64,000 nt of DNA from Cryptomeria japonica (lineage: Eukaryota > Streptophyta > Pinopsida > Cupressales > Cupressaceae). Below the pieces are notes generated by a model. That model ran no database searches and was not told where the DNA came from. It saw nothing but the letters and a program-made list of their open reading frames with translations. The position numbers were made by a program, and so were the translations under genes. The DNA lies in the NCBI RefSeq assembly GCF_030272615.1, contig NC_081407.1:441711213-441775212 (forward strand), read 5' to 3'. Positions 11,101-22,900 of the stretch are shown here, piece after piece. Numbering within the stretch: the stretch's first letter is position 1; each line of letters starts with the position of its first letter.

Positions 11101-12530
11101 TCAATTAACCTCATGTAGGGGCACAACCCCTTGCTGGCCTCTAAGATACTCAAAAGTAGTCTTAGGCAGAGATTTAGTAAAGATATCCTCTAGCTGCTCC
11201 TTAGTAGATATATGCTCTAGTAACACATCTTTACTCTGCACTTTCTCCCTCAAGAAATGATATTTCAGCTCAATATGCTTGGTTCTAGCATGCAAGACCA
11301 GTTTCTTTGAAATATTTATTGCACTGGTGTTATCGCATAAAATATTTACCCATTCTATGATCTTCAACTTGAATCCTTCCAGAATGTGTTTCATCCAGAT
11401 TGCCTGGGTACAATTCATATACGCTGTAATATATTCAGCTTCAACAGTGGACAGTGATATACAACTTTGCTTCTTGCTGCTCCAAGATACAAGTCTTCCT
11501 CCAAGAAAGAATGCACCACCAGTTGTTCTCTTCTCGTCATCAATATTTCCTGCCCAATTTGCATCTGTATAAACCTTGAAATCAAAGTTACCTGCATATG
11601 GATACCATAATCCATAATCAACAGTGCCTTTCAAATATCTGAATATCCTTTTAGTTGCAATCATGTATGTTTCCTTTTGGTTCTTCTGAAATCTGGCATC
11701 TAATCCAACTGCATGAGCAATATCCGGTCTGCTGTGAACAACATAATGCAGTTTCCCTATCATTGATATGTACTCCTTTTCATCAATAGATGTGACATCC
11801 TCCTCCTTACACAGTTTACAACCTATAACCATTTGTGTCCCTAGTTTATAATCACTCATTCCAAATGTCTTCAATACCTCTTTCACATATTTGGACTATG
11901 TGATAAAGATACCACTCTTCATTTTCTGAATTCGCAAACCTATGAGGAATTTTATCTCTTTTACCGGAGACATTTCAAATTCACTTTTCATCTCATTTGC
12001 AAAGTCATCACTCATGTCATCATTGCCTCCAAATATGATATCATCCACAAACACTTCACTAACCAGTATCTTATCTCCTTCAGTCTTGAGATATATATTG
12101 TTATCTTCAATCGTTCTCTGAAAAACCTATCTTCATCAAGTGTGAATGTAGTCTTTCATACCATGCTCTCGATGCTTGCTTCAAACCATATAATGCCTTG
12201 TGTAGTTTACACACTGTATCCTTTGCATAAGTCAAAGCATAACCATCTGGTTGTTCCATGTATACTTCCTCTTCCAGTATTCCATTTATAAATGCTAACT
12301 TCACATCCATCTGATATAGTTTGAATTCCCTATATGCTACAAATGCAAGTAGAGTCCTAACACCTTCCAATATAGAAACTGGTGCAAATGTCTTGCCATA
12401 GTCTTCTCCTTCTTCCTATGCATAACCTTTGCATACCAATCTTGCTTTGTTTCTGACAACTACTCCATTTTCATTTAGTTTATTCTTTTGAATACCCATT
12501 TAGTACCTATCACATTTTTGTTCACCGATC
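11101..12530 (-). pseudogene. Element A reverse transcriptase and RNase H
   Basis: Copies the element RNA into DNA. On the minus strand the RT starts near 12530 (WVFK-like block). It keeps YQMDVKLAF with the first catalytic Asp, LHKALYGLKQASRAWYERL, and VFVDDIIFGG, the form of the YVDD box here, near 12040. A stop at 12107 and a frameshift break it. The RNase H part (from 11886 to 11101) is open for 261 codons and shows VYTDANWAGN, EAEY, LCDNTSAINISK, ARTKHIELKYHFLRE and DIFTKSLPK. This is the normal end of a copia polyprotein. Homologous to B's RT/RNase H at 21461-22895. Confidence 0.88.
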
Positions 12531-12939
12531 TCGGTACTAGGGTCCATGTATTGTTCTTCTCAATATGGTCAAGCTCCTATTCCATAGCTTTGATCCAGTG
12601 ATCATCTCCAAACGCTTTCTTAGCAGTTCTAGGCTCAATAGTGGAGATCATGCAAGAATTCTCTAATTCTTCTTCTAGTTCATACTCCAGCATCTTTATC
12701 TCCAATAATCTGGTCAGGATTATGATTGAGTCTCACATACCTTGGAATAGCATGATCATTATCTTCAGGTTCTTCTTCCTCACTATCATCATCTTCTTCT
12801 ACAGAATCTTCCTATTCCAGTTGAACTGGTACTACAACATTCACTTCACCAGCTTCTGGCTTCACCAGTTTTGGTTCCAAAATCAGAATTTAAGGTTCAT
12901 CTTCCTTCTTCTCCTCACTGGTTTCTCCTGAAACTTCAA

Positions 12940-13860
12940 GACACTCATCCACTCGGACATCAACACTTTCAATGATTCTCTTTTTCCTATTTTTGTAACA
13001 TTTGTAGGCTTTACTCTTGGTGGAGTAACCAAGAAATATGCTTTCATCACTCTTAGCATCAAACTTACCAACATAGTCACCTCTCTTGATAAAACATTTA
13101 CTTCCAAAAATCTTAAAATAATTGACATTAGGTAATCTACCATAACAATATTATTAAGGATTTATATCCTTACCTCTCTTTACCAATATCTGGTTCATAG
13201 TGTAGACAATTGTGCTAACAGCTTCTCTCCAAAAAGTTTTTTCTACACCTTGCATTAGCATCGTTCTAGGAGCTTCAATAGCTGACCGGTTGTTTTTCTC
13301 TACAATACCATTTTGTTGTGGTGTCCTAGGTGCAGAAAGTTGCCTCTTAATTCCATTATCTTCACAATATCTAGTGAATTCCTCTGAAATAAATTCACCT
13401 CCTTGATCAGTCCTCAGACACTTTATCTTCTTACCACTTTCTTTTTTAGCTAAGGCCCTGAATTCCTTAAACTTACTAAAGGCTTTGGTTTTGTCCTTCA
13501 AGAATGTGACCCACATCATTCTTGAGAAATCATTAGTGAAGATCATAAAATATCTATCACCTTGAATAATTTTAGTCCTTATTGGTCCATAGAGGTCTGT
13601 ATGAATTAAATCTAACAAATGTTATGTTGAGAAAGATTTTCTCTTAAAAGTTGAGGATGTCATCTTCCCTAACTAACATTCCTTACATAGAGCATTCACT
13701 AGTTTGTCCAACTGAGGCAAACCTCTTACTAACTTGGACTTACTAACTTTGACAATGTTATCAAAATTTATATGACAAAATCTCTAATTCAAAAGCCAAC
13801 TATCATCTACTTTAGCAATTAAATAGTTGTTGACTTTAGGATTTAGGTGAAACAAGTTAC
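12940..13860 (-). pseudogene. Element A integrase with GAG-pre-integrase region
   Basis: Inserts element DNA into the genome. The minus strand first shows the pre-integrase part (VRGLPQLDKL, CKEC) around 13830-13640, then a clean 154-codon core (13618-13154). Its catalytic acids are visible: Asp in HTDLYGP, Asp in CLRTDQGGEF and Glu in TPQQNGIVEKNNR. A stop follows GKDINP. The C-terminal piece continues in another frame (YFKIFGSKCF, FDAKSDESIFLGYS) to about 12940. The core looks sound, but the polyprotein around it is broken. Between integrase and RT (12530-12940) lies an acidic linker typical of copia elements. Confidence 0.85.
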
Positions 13861-13879
13861 CTTTTGTCTACTTGTCGGT

Positions 13880-14564
13880 TCAAATCAGTTCACCTTTTCT
13901 CTCATATATTTTGCATATTTCATTATTAAATTCCAATGGATAACCTCTGTCATTGAGTTGAGCTACACTCAAAAGATTGTGCTTTAATCTTTCAACCAAG
14001 TAGACATCATCTACACTACTCTTTCCATTAAAATAAATGGTTCCCTTTCCTTTTACCATGCAGCGTGAGTCATTTCCAAATCTCACAACTCCTCCATCAA
14101 ATTTCTTCAAAGTAAGAAATTTACTCCGATCACCGGTCATGTGGTGTGAACAACCACTATCTATGATCCAATCATCAAAAATATCCATGCAAGAAACTAA
14201 TTCCTTTTGATCATATGTCTCCTCTTTAATGGCAACAAAGAAAATGTCTTCATTAACATCTCCCTTAGATTCCTCATTTGTGATACCACCGTCAACTGCA
14301 ATGAGGCAATCTCTTTTGCCTTTTCCTTTGTACTTCTTGTACTTCTCACGTTTATTCTCATTGTCTCCATTAGGATAGTTGTCAGCAATATGTCCAATCC
14401 AGACATGCAAAACACTTCAAAGGTAAGTTACCTTTGTACTTACCAATACCTATGGGTAACCGTTTGGCCAACAATGCTTCAAGATCAATCAAATTATCTT
14501 CATCATCAACTTCTTTACTAGATCTAGACTCATAACTATGATTGGCTTCTCTGCTTTTCCTCAC
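13880..14564 (-). pseudogene. Element A zinc knuckle and protease
   Basis: Middle of the polyprotein. The minus strand has a Ser/Arg-rich linker, then a CCHC nucleic-acid-binding knuckle (LKCFAC then, after a one-base shift, IGHIADNYPN) whose last Cys reads Tyr. The retropepsin starts with WIIDSGCSHHM, so the active-site Asp-Ser-Gly is intact, followed by RFGNDSRCMVKGKG and HNLLSVAQL. The protease would cut the Gag-Pol precursor. The frameshift inside the knuckle separates this part from gag. Confidence 0.85.
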
Positions 14565-14606
14565 AGATGGGTTAGAAACTGAAGCTCTAAATGCAGATTT
14601 GGATTT

Positions 14607-15188
14607 CTAAGCACTACCATCATAACCATTTACTTCAAATGCAGTAAGTTTACCAATGATGGAGTCAAGAGTTACCTTTGTTTTATCAATAGACTTTAGC
14701 TCCTGAATGGCTGCAACTTGGATAGAGTAGATCGGTAGAAGGGTTATCAACACCTTACTAACTACTATGGCATCTTCCACTTTACCACCAGCACTCTTGA
14801 TCCTCTGAACATACTGTTTAATATTCTCACCTTCAGCCATCCGCATGTCATCAAATTTACCTCTTAGACTCTCTTCTTTGGCAATCTTCACATGCTCATC
14901 ACTTCTATAGATATCCTCAAGTTTCTTCCACACATCATAAGCAGTCTCCAAACCATGGGAATCAACATACTCTGAATTAGACAAAAAAGTGATAATGGCC
15001 TCCAATTCTTGATTATACTCTTGTTGCTCTTTCTTTTGATCATCAGACAAAATCCCACTAGGTGTAGTATATTTGGTAACAACATGTTCCCAGTATTGAC
15101 TTCCTAGACTCTTGATATAGATTTTCATCCTATCACTCCATATTCTGTAGTTTTCCCTATTAAACTTCAAACCTTCTTTCTTCATCAT
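14607..15188 (-). pseudogene. Element A gag (UBN2-type copia capsid)
   Basis: A 193-codon open frame from ATG at 15186-15188. It starts MMKKEGLKFNRENYRIWSD, the 'W..RM..YI' opening of plant copia Gag (UBN2/DUF4219 type), then YDVWKKLEDIY and LRGKFDDMRMAEGENIKQY, and ends at a TAG. The next codons read on in frame into the linker, so the stop is a mutation within a longer gag. Gag packages the RNA in a virus-like particle. The ATG lies about 57 bases downstream of the primer site. Confidence 0.85.
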
Positions 15189-15244
15189 GTTCTTCTAGAT
15201 CTTTGCCCCAAGTTGTTAGGCTTAGACACTAGAGGACCTGAAAT

Positions 15245-15256
15245 GCTTTGATACCA
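15245..15256 (-). promoter_or_regulatory. Primer-binding site of A (initiator tRNA-Met type)
   Basis: Minus-strand TGGTATCAAAGC, two bases inside the right LTR. One base differs from the usual plant TGGTATCAGAGC. It marks this LTR as the 5' LTR. Confidence 0.88.
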
Positions 15257-15258
15257 AT

Positions 15259-16649
15259 TGATGATATGATGAATCAATAAGGATTCAGACAACTACTGAG
15301 AGGGGGGGTAAATCACTAGATAGAAAATTGACCTAACTTTCACCAAATATAAAAATGATCTCACAAGTCAATCACTGAAAAAAATGGTTCAAACACTGAG
15401 TAATAAACTGCAATAGCACTGATAGTTTATCAGTTGCTTGGCATATCAAAATCATAGTATAACAGATCTGAAACTCCCAAACCATTTAATGAAAACATCA
15501 AAATAATTTACTAACAATAGTAAAAGCACATTTCAGATTTATGTCGGTCATCTTAACATAACTAAGTGGATTTAATAGTTAAGCAAATTAACCATATCAA
15601 AATATAACCACAAAAACCATTCACCTTGACACAATGATTTTTGACATGGAAACCCAAATGGCAAAAACCGCGATGGGGATGAATACCCACAAGTATTCTG
15701 AACTCTTCTGAAGTTTTCCCTGTTAGGAGCCAAGCCTATTAAAGTTTTACAAAAAGTCTTGTTAGGAATAGATCCTACTAGGGAACACTTGGTTAAGGGA
15801 TTAACTATAATGCTCTGTTAGAAGCAATACCCTATTGGGAGTAACCTCGATAGAGCATTTGAAATCCAAGCTAATGGATCACCTGGTTAGAGGATTTAGA
15901 TAGCACTAAGCCTATTAAAGCTTACCCAGTTAAGGGATTTAACTGTTGTAATTGTTAGAGAACAACAGGGGTTTGCTGATATGGTAAATAGAACTACTTT
16001 TCTTGATCATATCCTTTTCATCCTCCTATCCGCCTTCACACATACAATAGATACTCCTTCTGGTTCAACAACCAATCACACTAACACTTAACCAAAATTA
16101 CAAACACTACAACAAAACAACTCATCGACCTTATAAGAAAAACAATAGGTCAGTAACACATCACAAACCTAATATCTCATAGAGATTATAAACAAATCGG
16201 TTCAAGTATGACCATTATATTATATAGAAATCATTTTACATTGTAGTAGACAACCTCAACCACTCCTTGATCACCGCTTCATCGATTCTTGTAACTCATC
16301 ACGTGGTTTCCTCTTCATGCAATGTACTTGCTGATTCCCAAGATAAAACAGTTATCTCTACCTGCCAAAAACCACTTTGTAACTTATCACATACAACATG
16401 CATATGTGGCATAATCATTACCGATCACCATTTGATTATCAATCAACACAATCGATTTACCAAGTGCCATCAATTAGGGTTTGGCACATCAACAGGTAGG
16501 GTTACCGGTTGATCTCACTGCTTCTAGAGTAATATTGGTTTCCTTCACTTACTCAACTATCGTTTTCATAACAACATCATTACTGGCTACAATTGACATC
16601 AATGACAACACAATAGTTCATCATTGCAATCTTCAATCAAATGCCAACA
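15259..16649 (-). repeat. 5' LTR of element A
   Basis: TGATGATATGATG to ATGCCAACA, 1391 bp, next to the primer site. Would carry the promoter on the minus strand. Confidence 0.9.
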
Positions 16650-16654
16650 TTAGG

Positions 16655-17801
16655 AGTCACCCGGTTAAGGGATTTGGATGTGCAACCCGATTAGGAGCTT
16701 AATGACCTATTAGGATCAACCTCGTGAGATATTTTACCACTCTTTTTGAGAGCTACCCTGTTAGGGGATTTACAAGATTAAGGCCTACCAGGACCTACCC
16801 GGTTAAGGGATTTAATCTGTTGTAATTGTTATTGAACAATAGTGAAAAAGTGATATGTTACTTGCACTTCTCAACTTGCTAAATAAAATCTAGTTATGCT
16901 TCACTATCTACAACTCTCAGGTAGATCTCACTCTTCTCTGGTATGGCTTCACACTCTCCTCTAAGATAACCAACACAATAAACATTAACTAAGCCAACAT
17001 AAATAATGCTTTCCACTAAGTCAGCCACTAAACCCTAAATTACATCATAGATCATCACAAATCTTTACAACTCATTTTAGATCATCATATGGATCATTAA
17101 AATCAATTACAAATGAATATTAGTCATTGAATGATTATAAGTCGTCACGGCAAGTCAATCTAGTATAAAGTCAAACCCTTAGCTCATTTTGCTAAGCACT
17201 TTGCACATTCCCAAGAAATTTGCTCTCCAAACATGCCAAAACATCTTTCAAACATTTCATGCGGTTTGTGTCACGTTATCATCAACATGTGAACATATTG
17301 TCGATCACCGCCATACCAAAAATCATTGCATGTTTTATGATTTCTTTACCAATTCTAAAGCCCTTCTTAAACCTTGACAAAACTTCATGATAAATTAGAA
17401 ACATACCTTCCAATAGTCATCACAAGATGCTGTTCCGGTTAGATACGCATTACCATGATAAAATCTTATATTCCAAACCGCAAATCACCAATCATCCACT
17501 TCAAGTAAAACATCTCTGCATATACCGATTAAAGTCCTATTTCACAAACTTTCATATATTGCTAGTAAACCCTATCTCTAGTAGACTGAATCACTTATAT
17601 GACAAACCAATCATCAAGAAACATTAGTTAACATCATTTGACATCAATTGCCATCAATGACAACACAAATAACTGATCAAGTCATCTAATCATAAAATCT
17701 CAATCTCTTCATCACAAATAGTCTTTTATCCTCTACCGATATAGTCATTAGTCTTTAACTTCATCGCCTCATCTATATCAGTTATCCCAATCATGCCAAA
17801 A
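16655..17801 (-). repeat. 3' LTR of B, second part
   Basis: Continues B's LTR after element A: 'acccggttaagggatttgg', 'ggcctaccaggaccta', 'catcacaaatctttacaactc', 'gaaatttgctctccaaac', ending GCCAAAA where the partner LTR ends GCCAACA. With 8989-9356 it totals about 1515 bp against 1558 bp in the 5' LTR. Confidence 0.88.
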
Positions 17802-17888
17802 ATCTCCCTCTTTGACATTCATGGCAACACCATCATTGTTACTTCTTATCGGTATCATATCATATAAAGATTAGATCCATGAGATTTA
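17802..17888 (-). other. Polypurine tract and last bases of B's interior
   Basis: Minus-strand AAAGAGGGAGAT (17802-17813) is B's decayed polypurine tract beside its 3' LTR. The remaining bases are B's 3' untranslated region, which resumes after insertion D at about 21441. Confidence 0.7.
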
Positions 17889-17992
17889 TGATAGGGAGAG
17901 AATGCTAGATAAGTACTCCACAAGGTTAATTGGGTCTCATGGTTCAATAGGTTTCCAAAAAAAACTTGTTTGTGACTATTATGTATGTTTGC
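17889..17992 (+). repeat. Left inverted repeat of D
   Basis: About 100 of 104 bases match the complement of 21337-21440. Similarity stops abruptly after 'tatgtttg'. Confidence 0.8.
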
Positions 17993-20249
17993 AAAATCAT
18001 TTTAAGGTTATAATACTAAGCATCTCAAGTATTACTTCTCCAACATCCACCCTTTGTGTAGGCTCATACCCTTACTCACTTCACTCCTCCTTGTTTGAAT
18101 ATGCTCCAACTCAATGCCCTGCTCCCTAGGCATTTAGATCTACTACTCTAAGTAAAGGCAAACTCCTCCAAAAGGTTCCAAGAAGTTAGGTGAAAGTTTT
18201 ATCTTTGTTCATGTGCAATTTTGTAGTGATTCAAGCATTTTAGCCCTTCTTATTCAACCCCTTTGATTGGTTCAAACCCCAAAAGTCTCTATCATACTGT
18301 CAAGAAGGTGGAAGGGTGTCCTTCAATGTCCTTAGATAGTTTTCCAAAGGTTCTACAAGTGCTAACAAACCCAAAACTTCCTCCTTGAGCTCTTCCCATC
18401 ATTTGTTCATACATTTGCTCAACTCAAACTACCATGCTCTCATTCCTCAACATTTCAACTTCAAACCCTGATACCCCTGCTCACTACAAATTTTTTATAT
18501 TGATTCTTAGTAACATTTAGCTTCTTCAAAAGGTTTAGACAAGGAGTTAAAACTTACTCTTGGTTTTGTTCTCAAAGACTTAGTTCAAGCTCACTTGCTC
18601 ATGACTTACTCAAACCTTTACTATAGGTCTAAACCCCAAATATAGAAACTTTGATCATATTGAGGTGTTAGGAGGTTTCCTTTAGTGTTTTTGAATGGAT
18701 TCAAATGGTTCTTCAAGACCATTCAACCTTGCACAAATCGGGTTCACACTTTTTGCAAAACAGGGCTAGAAAGGGCTACTAGCCAAGTAGGCCTAATTTG
18801 AGATATTTTTGCTCATATTGACCAATGATGGACAACTCCACCTTAGGAGTTGTATTGGATGCTATTAAAAATGTCAAGTCTCAAGGATTTTTGTAGTTTT
18901 AGTGGCTGAGGAGGTTGTTTGGGGACTATCCACCATTTTACGCATTTTAGTAGGGTTTACTAGGGTTTAGACCCAAACAACATTGGAAACCGCTTCTCCT
19001 TCACTAACCAAGCTACCAAAATAACATAGAAACTTCTGCCACACCATGTGGAGCCCTCCTTTGTTTCTGTCCTATAGGTATTAATCCAAACATATGGCAT
19101 TCAAACTAAAACTGTCATTTAATTCACAAAAACAGTGAACTCACTGTTAAGCAACCAAACTGAGAATGCTTTATAGAAAGAAACCTACTATAACAAACCA
19201 AATGACTCTCAACACCCTTGGGAACATGCTCAGACCTCTGTCTCATAGATTTGTCCACTCCAATTGGTTTTGGGTGCAAATTTTGAGTTTTAATCCATGA
19301 TACTAGCCGAGTAACCCATACTTGCCTAGTATTCACTCAAATCCTTCTTCCAATCACAACTACGGCACAAAATAAGACATATATACACTATGTACATGTA
19401 TACCAACTTGACCAAGTCCATTTTTGGGAGCCCAGACCTAGATTAGTCAAGTTGTTGCATTTTTAAGCCACAAACCCTTAACAGGGCAGTGAACTGGCAA
19501 AAACTAAAAGATTTTATTTGTTGAACTAAAACTCAGTAAAAACCCTAACATAGAATGAAAAACCTTCATAAAACCATGATACAAAGTCCAATGAAATATT
19601 AGTATGGAAATAGTGTTTTGTATGAACTGTTACAATAGATTTAGCTTAAAAAGCATGAAAAACAGTCAAATTTAATATGAAAAACAGTCATATTTTATTA
19701 ACTTCCTCTTTCTAATACAAAACCAACCCATTTACAATGTTTTAAGGGTTCTTATATAGGCATACTCAAACCATTCCAACCATTATGGCATCCATAACTA
19801 CCTTGTAGAGTGATTTTACAACTTTTCTCACTTTTTGTCAAAATGTTGCTTGACAACATTAGCAATGTTTTACTCTTAGTGCATTTTAGACCTAAAAGAC
19901 AAATATCTTCGACCTAACCATTTGAGATGGTGTCAAATCAATAAATACACCTACTCCAATTCCTTTCTAGGCTTGTTACAAGGTTTTTAACACATTTTCA
20001 CTATAATGCCATTTTTGGCTTACAAGGCATTTTGGGCCAAAACTGGAAAGAAAACTTGAGAAAAACTATCTAAAAAACTCTAAGATAAAATCAAACTATA
20101 ATGAAACCTAATTCACACACTTGGACTCTTAGAATAGTCCTTTATTCAATTCATGATCTCATCAGGATCAAACAATCCAAAATTGTGAAGGTGCTCCTGC
20201 ACCATACTCCCCAAAATTGAAAAAGTTCCAAGTCCTCTTGGAAATGATA
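17993..20249. other. Interior of D without a supported gene
   Basis: Non-coding by eye: many stops in all frames, only short overlapping frames. A TATA-rich stretch near 19380-19400 and several short C-rich/A-rich phrases occur. On the minus strand 20190-20250 has an LTR-border-like phrase, 'aattttggggagtatggtgc', so part of this block may be a gypsy LTR. Confidence 0.4.
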
Positions 20250-21336
20250 CCTGTAAAACAAATGATACCTTAAAAACATATAGGCTTCATCTTGACCTTT
20301 GGCATGTACTTTTCTTTGGCTTTATCATGCATGGCCAAATGAAAAGATCCTTCTTTCATCTTCACTCGAGGCCTTGCTGCAAAAATCAATATCCACCATA
20401 GATGTAGCTGCTCACAAGGTGTAAAGGATACCATCAACTACCATTCCAATAAACTCTCAATCCAAGAACAACTCCATGAATAGATATGATAAATCTCAAC
20501 GAACCTCATCTCAAAGTGAGGAGAAGTGCCCATTTATGGGGACCAATAGAGGTGCTTGGTGTCATGCAATAGTAACCTAGGATAGAGCATTGCTCCCATA
20601 AAGGTCATGACACCTTCATAAAGACAAATACCAATCAGATAGTGTTCATGCATGTAGACCTTTGTAGAACAATATTGATCAGTAACAACTATCTCTGTAT
20701 CTTGCTTGTTAATAGGCTTCTCAAGTGCATGTGACCCTTGTACCATGTCTTCTTCTTGTCCAATCTATTCAACAACTCCATCATCAGGATAAAGACTATG
20801 TGCTTCAGCCACATTGGTCTCTAATCCTTGCTCATCCTTAAGAACCATTGCCTTATAAGGTTCCTCTTCAATTCTTTGTTTCTCACTCTTCACTTCAGCA
20901 TGCATCTATTGCTCAAAGGCACTGAATGGATTATCTACCTCTTCAACTTCACCTTCTATGGTACTTGGTGTCACTTCTTCCTTTAAACCTCCATTGTGTA
21001 CTGCTTCACCATCTGCCTCTTCAACATCTTCCTCCTAGTGATTCTTATGCTTAAGGAAAGATATTCTCTCAACCAACCCTAGACCTCTTGTCATACACCA
21101 TGTAGAGTCATCTTCTTCCCTCATAGAGGTCAAGGTAAAATTTATGTCATCCTTAGAAAATTGATAAACATTCTTGTAAGCATCATACATAGTGCAATTG
21201 TCATATTTCCATGCTCTTCCCAAAATCAAATGGCAATCTCTCAAGGGCATAATATCACATTCCACCATCTCATAGTAAGGACCAATATTGAAATGAACAA
21301 CAAACATCTCTAAGACATCAACCCAATGATCATGAC
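20250..21336 (-). pseudogene. Ty3/gypsy polyprotein fragment (protease C-terminal half) in D
   Basis: On the minus strand the frame running from 21427 enters, just past the inverted repeat, a stretch typical of plant gypsy retropepsins: MFVVHFNIGPYYEMVECDIM, then CHLILGRAWKYD (the 'LLGRPWqyD' block), then the VYQFSKDDINFTLTSM tail. The active-site half with D-S/T-G is absent; the inverted repeat takes its place. Reading on, with stops near 21037, 20900 and 20760, come acidic linker sequence and a 70-codon piece to 20534 that I do not recognise. No RT or integrase is seen. Capture of a partial gypsy gene, inactive. Confidence 0.7.
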
Positions 21337-21440
21337 TCAAACATAAATAATAGTCGCAAACAAGTTTTTTTTGAAAACCTATTGAACCATGAGACCCAAT
21401 TAACCTTGTGGAGTACTTCTCTAGCATTCTCTCCCTATCA
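21337..21440 (-). repeat. Right inverted repeat of D
   Basis: Inverted partner of 17889-17992. On the minus strand both repeats start with the same short open frame (MLxKYSTRLIGSHGSIGFQK), which is not part of known gypsy protease. Confidence 0.8.
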
Positions 21441-21460
21441 AATTATGCATCTCCATCATT

Positions 21461-22895
21461 CTATTTATTTCTGTGTAGGGGTCTAACCCCTATTTTACCT
21501 CTAATAAACTCAAAGGTAGACTTGGATAAGGGCTTAGTAAATATATTAGTTATCCGATCTTTACTCTTCACATATTCCATCTTGATCTATTTTTCTTGAA
21601 CTCTTTCCCTTGGAAAATGATACTTCAATTTAGTGTGCTTGGTTCTAGCATGAAGTACAGGATTCTTAGAAATATTTATTGCACTTATATTATCATAATA
21701 GATAGTCATAGGTTCAGACATATCTATTTTGAATCCTTCTAGCACATGTCTCATCCATATTGCATGCATGCAATTCATGGATGTAGCAACATACTCCACT
21801 TCAGCTGTAGATTGAGAGACACATGTTTGTTTCTTGCTCGTCCATGCCACTAATCTTCCACTAAGAAGAAAGACTCCATCGATTGTACTTTTTCGGTCAT
21901 CCACATTACCTGCCCAATCTACATCAATAAAGACATTCAAATTAAAATCTCCTTTATAAGGATACCATAAACCATAGTCTGCCATGCCTTTGAGATACCA
22001 TAAAATTATCTTCACTGCCACCAAATGTGTCCCCTTAGGCTCTTTATGAAATCTGGCAAATAATCCAACAACATGAGCAATGTCTAGCCTACTATGAACA
22101 ACATAGTGCAACTTTCCAATCATAGCCCTGTACTCTTTTTCACAAAGAGCAGGAGAATCATCTTGTTTGGACAACTTGCAACTTGTCACCATTGGTGTTC
22201 CTACCAGTTTGCAGTCTTCCATGCCGAATGTCTTCAACACCTCTTTGACATATATTCTTTGACAAATAAAGATACCACCATCCACTTGTTGGACCTGTAA
22301 CCCAATAAAGAACTTTATTTCACCGATTAGAGACATTTCAAATTCCTTTTTCATTACACCAGCAAAATCCATACACAAATTATCATTTCCTCCAAAAATT
22401 ATGTCATCTACAAACACTTCTTCTATCAACATCTTGTCTCCATTAGTCTTCAAATAAATGTTGTTATTTTCACTAGTACGTTGGAATCCAATTTTGATCA
22501 TATGTGCATGTAATCTTTCATACCATGCTCTCGGTGCCTGCTTTAGACCATATAGTTCCTTATGCAATTTACATACCATGTCTTCATCATCAAATAGAGA
22601 AAATCCATCGGGCTATTCAATGTAGACTTCTTCTTCTAGAATCCCATTTAGAAAGGTTGATTTGACATCCATTTGATAAATTTGAATCCCTTATATGCAG
22701 CAAATGCTAGCAGCATTCTCACTCCTTCTAATCTGGCAATAGGTGCAAAGGTCTCTCTATAATCCTCAACTTCTTCGACTGCATACCCTTTCTAGACTAA
22801 CCTTTCCTTCTTTCTTACAATTTTTTTTTCTTCATCCAACTTATTCCTAAAGACCCATTTTGTTTCAATTACATTCTTATCCTCTGGTCTAGGAA
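21461..22895 (-). pseudogene. Element B reverse transcriptase (most) and RNase H
   Basis: Second part of B's RT, downstream of insertion C. From 22895 the minus strand reads WVFRNKLDEE, then with shifts YQMDVKS (catalytic Asp kept, near 22665). From 22579 a 330-codon frame has VCKLHKELYGLKQAPRAWYE, EVFVDDIIFGGND (active-site DD pair), KFFIGLQVQQVDGGIFICQR, then RNase H with FIDVDWAGN, STAEVEY and YYDNISAINISKNPV. A TAG at about 21587 cuts it just before the usual IFTKPL end, and the frame can be followed to a stop at 21461-21463. The first half of RT lies at 37802-38214. The two halves meet in frame when C and one CAAGT are discounted. Confidence 0.87.
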
Positions 22896-22900
22896 CAAGT

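Larger units (their letters stand above)
9357..16649 (-). mobile_element. Element A: full-length Ty1/copia retrotransposon in B's LTR
   Basis: Two LTRs (9357-10737 and 15259-16649) flank a 4.5-kb interior with gag, zinc knuckle, protease, integrase, RT and RNase H on the minus strand. A primer site complementary to initiator tRNA-Met lies beside the right LTR and a polypurine tract beside the left one. TTAGG at 9352-9356 and 16650-16654 is a perfect target-site duplication. LTRs differ by about 10% in the stretch I compared, so the insertion is old. Coding parts have frameshifts and stops, so it is inactive. Confidence 0.92.
17889..21440. mobile_element. Insertion D: 3.55 kb with ~104-bp inverted terminal repeats
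   Basis: The two ends are near-perfect inverted copies: TGATAGGGAGAGAATGCTAG starts the left end, and its complement closes the right end. About four mismatches occur over roughly 104 bp. The ends are TG...CA. Five flanking bases are ATTTA on the left and AATTA on the right, one mismatch, so a target duplication is possible but not proven. The right half holds a gypsy protease fragment (minus). The left half (18000-20240) has no gene I can support. Candidates are a TIR DNA element that captured retroelement sequence, or an LTR-element fragment closed by an inverted duplication. It interrupts B's 3' untranslated region. Confidence 0.6.

Noticed and set aside
12883-13143. 86-codon minus-strand frame
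   Set aside because: Out of phase with integrase; the neighbouring frame reads the expected FDAKSDESIFLGYS block.
17889-21440. D as a normal LTR element with two direct LTRs
   Set aside because: The terminal sequences are inverted, not direct, copies.
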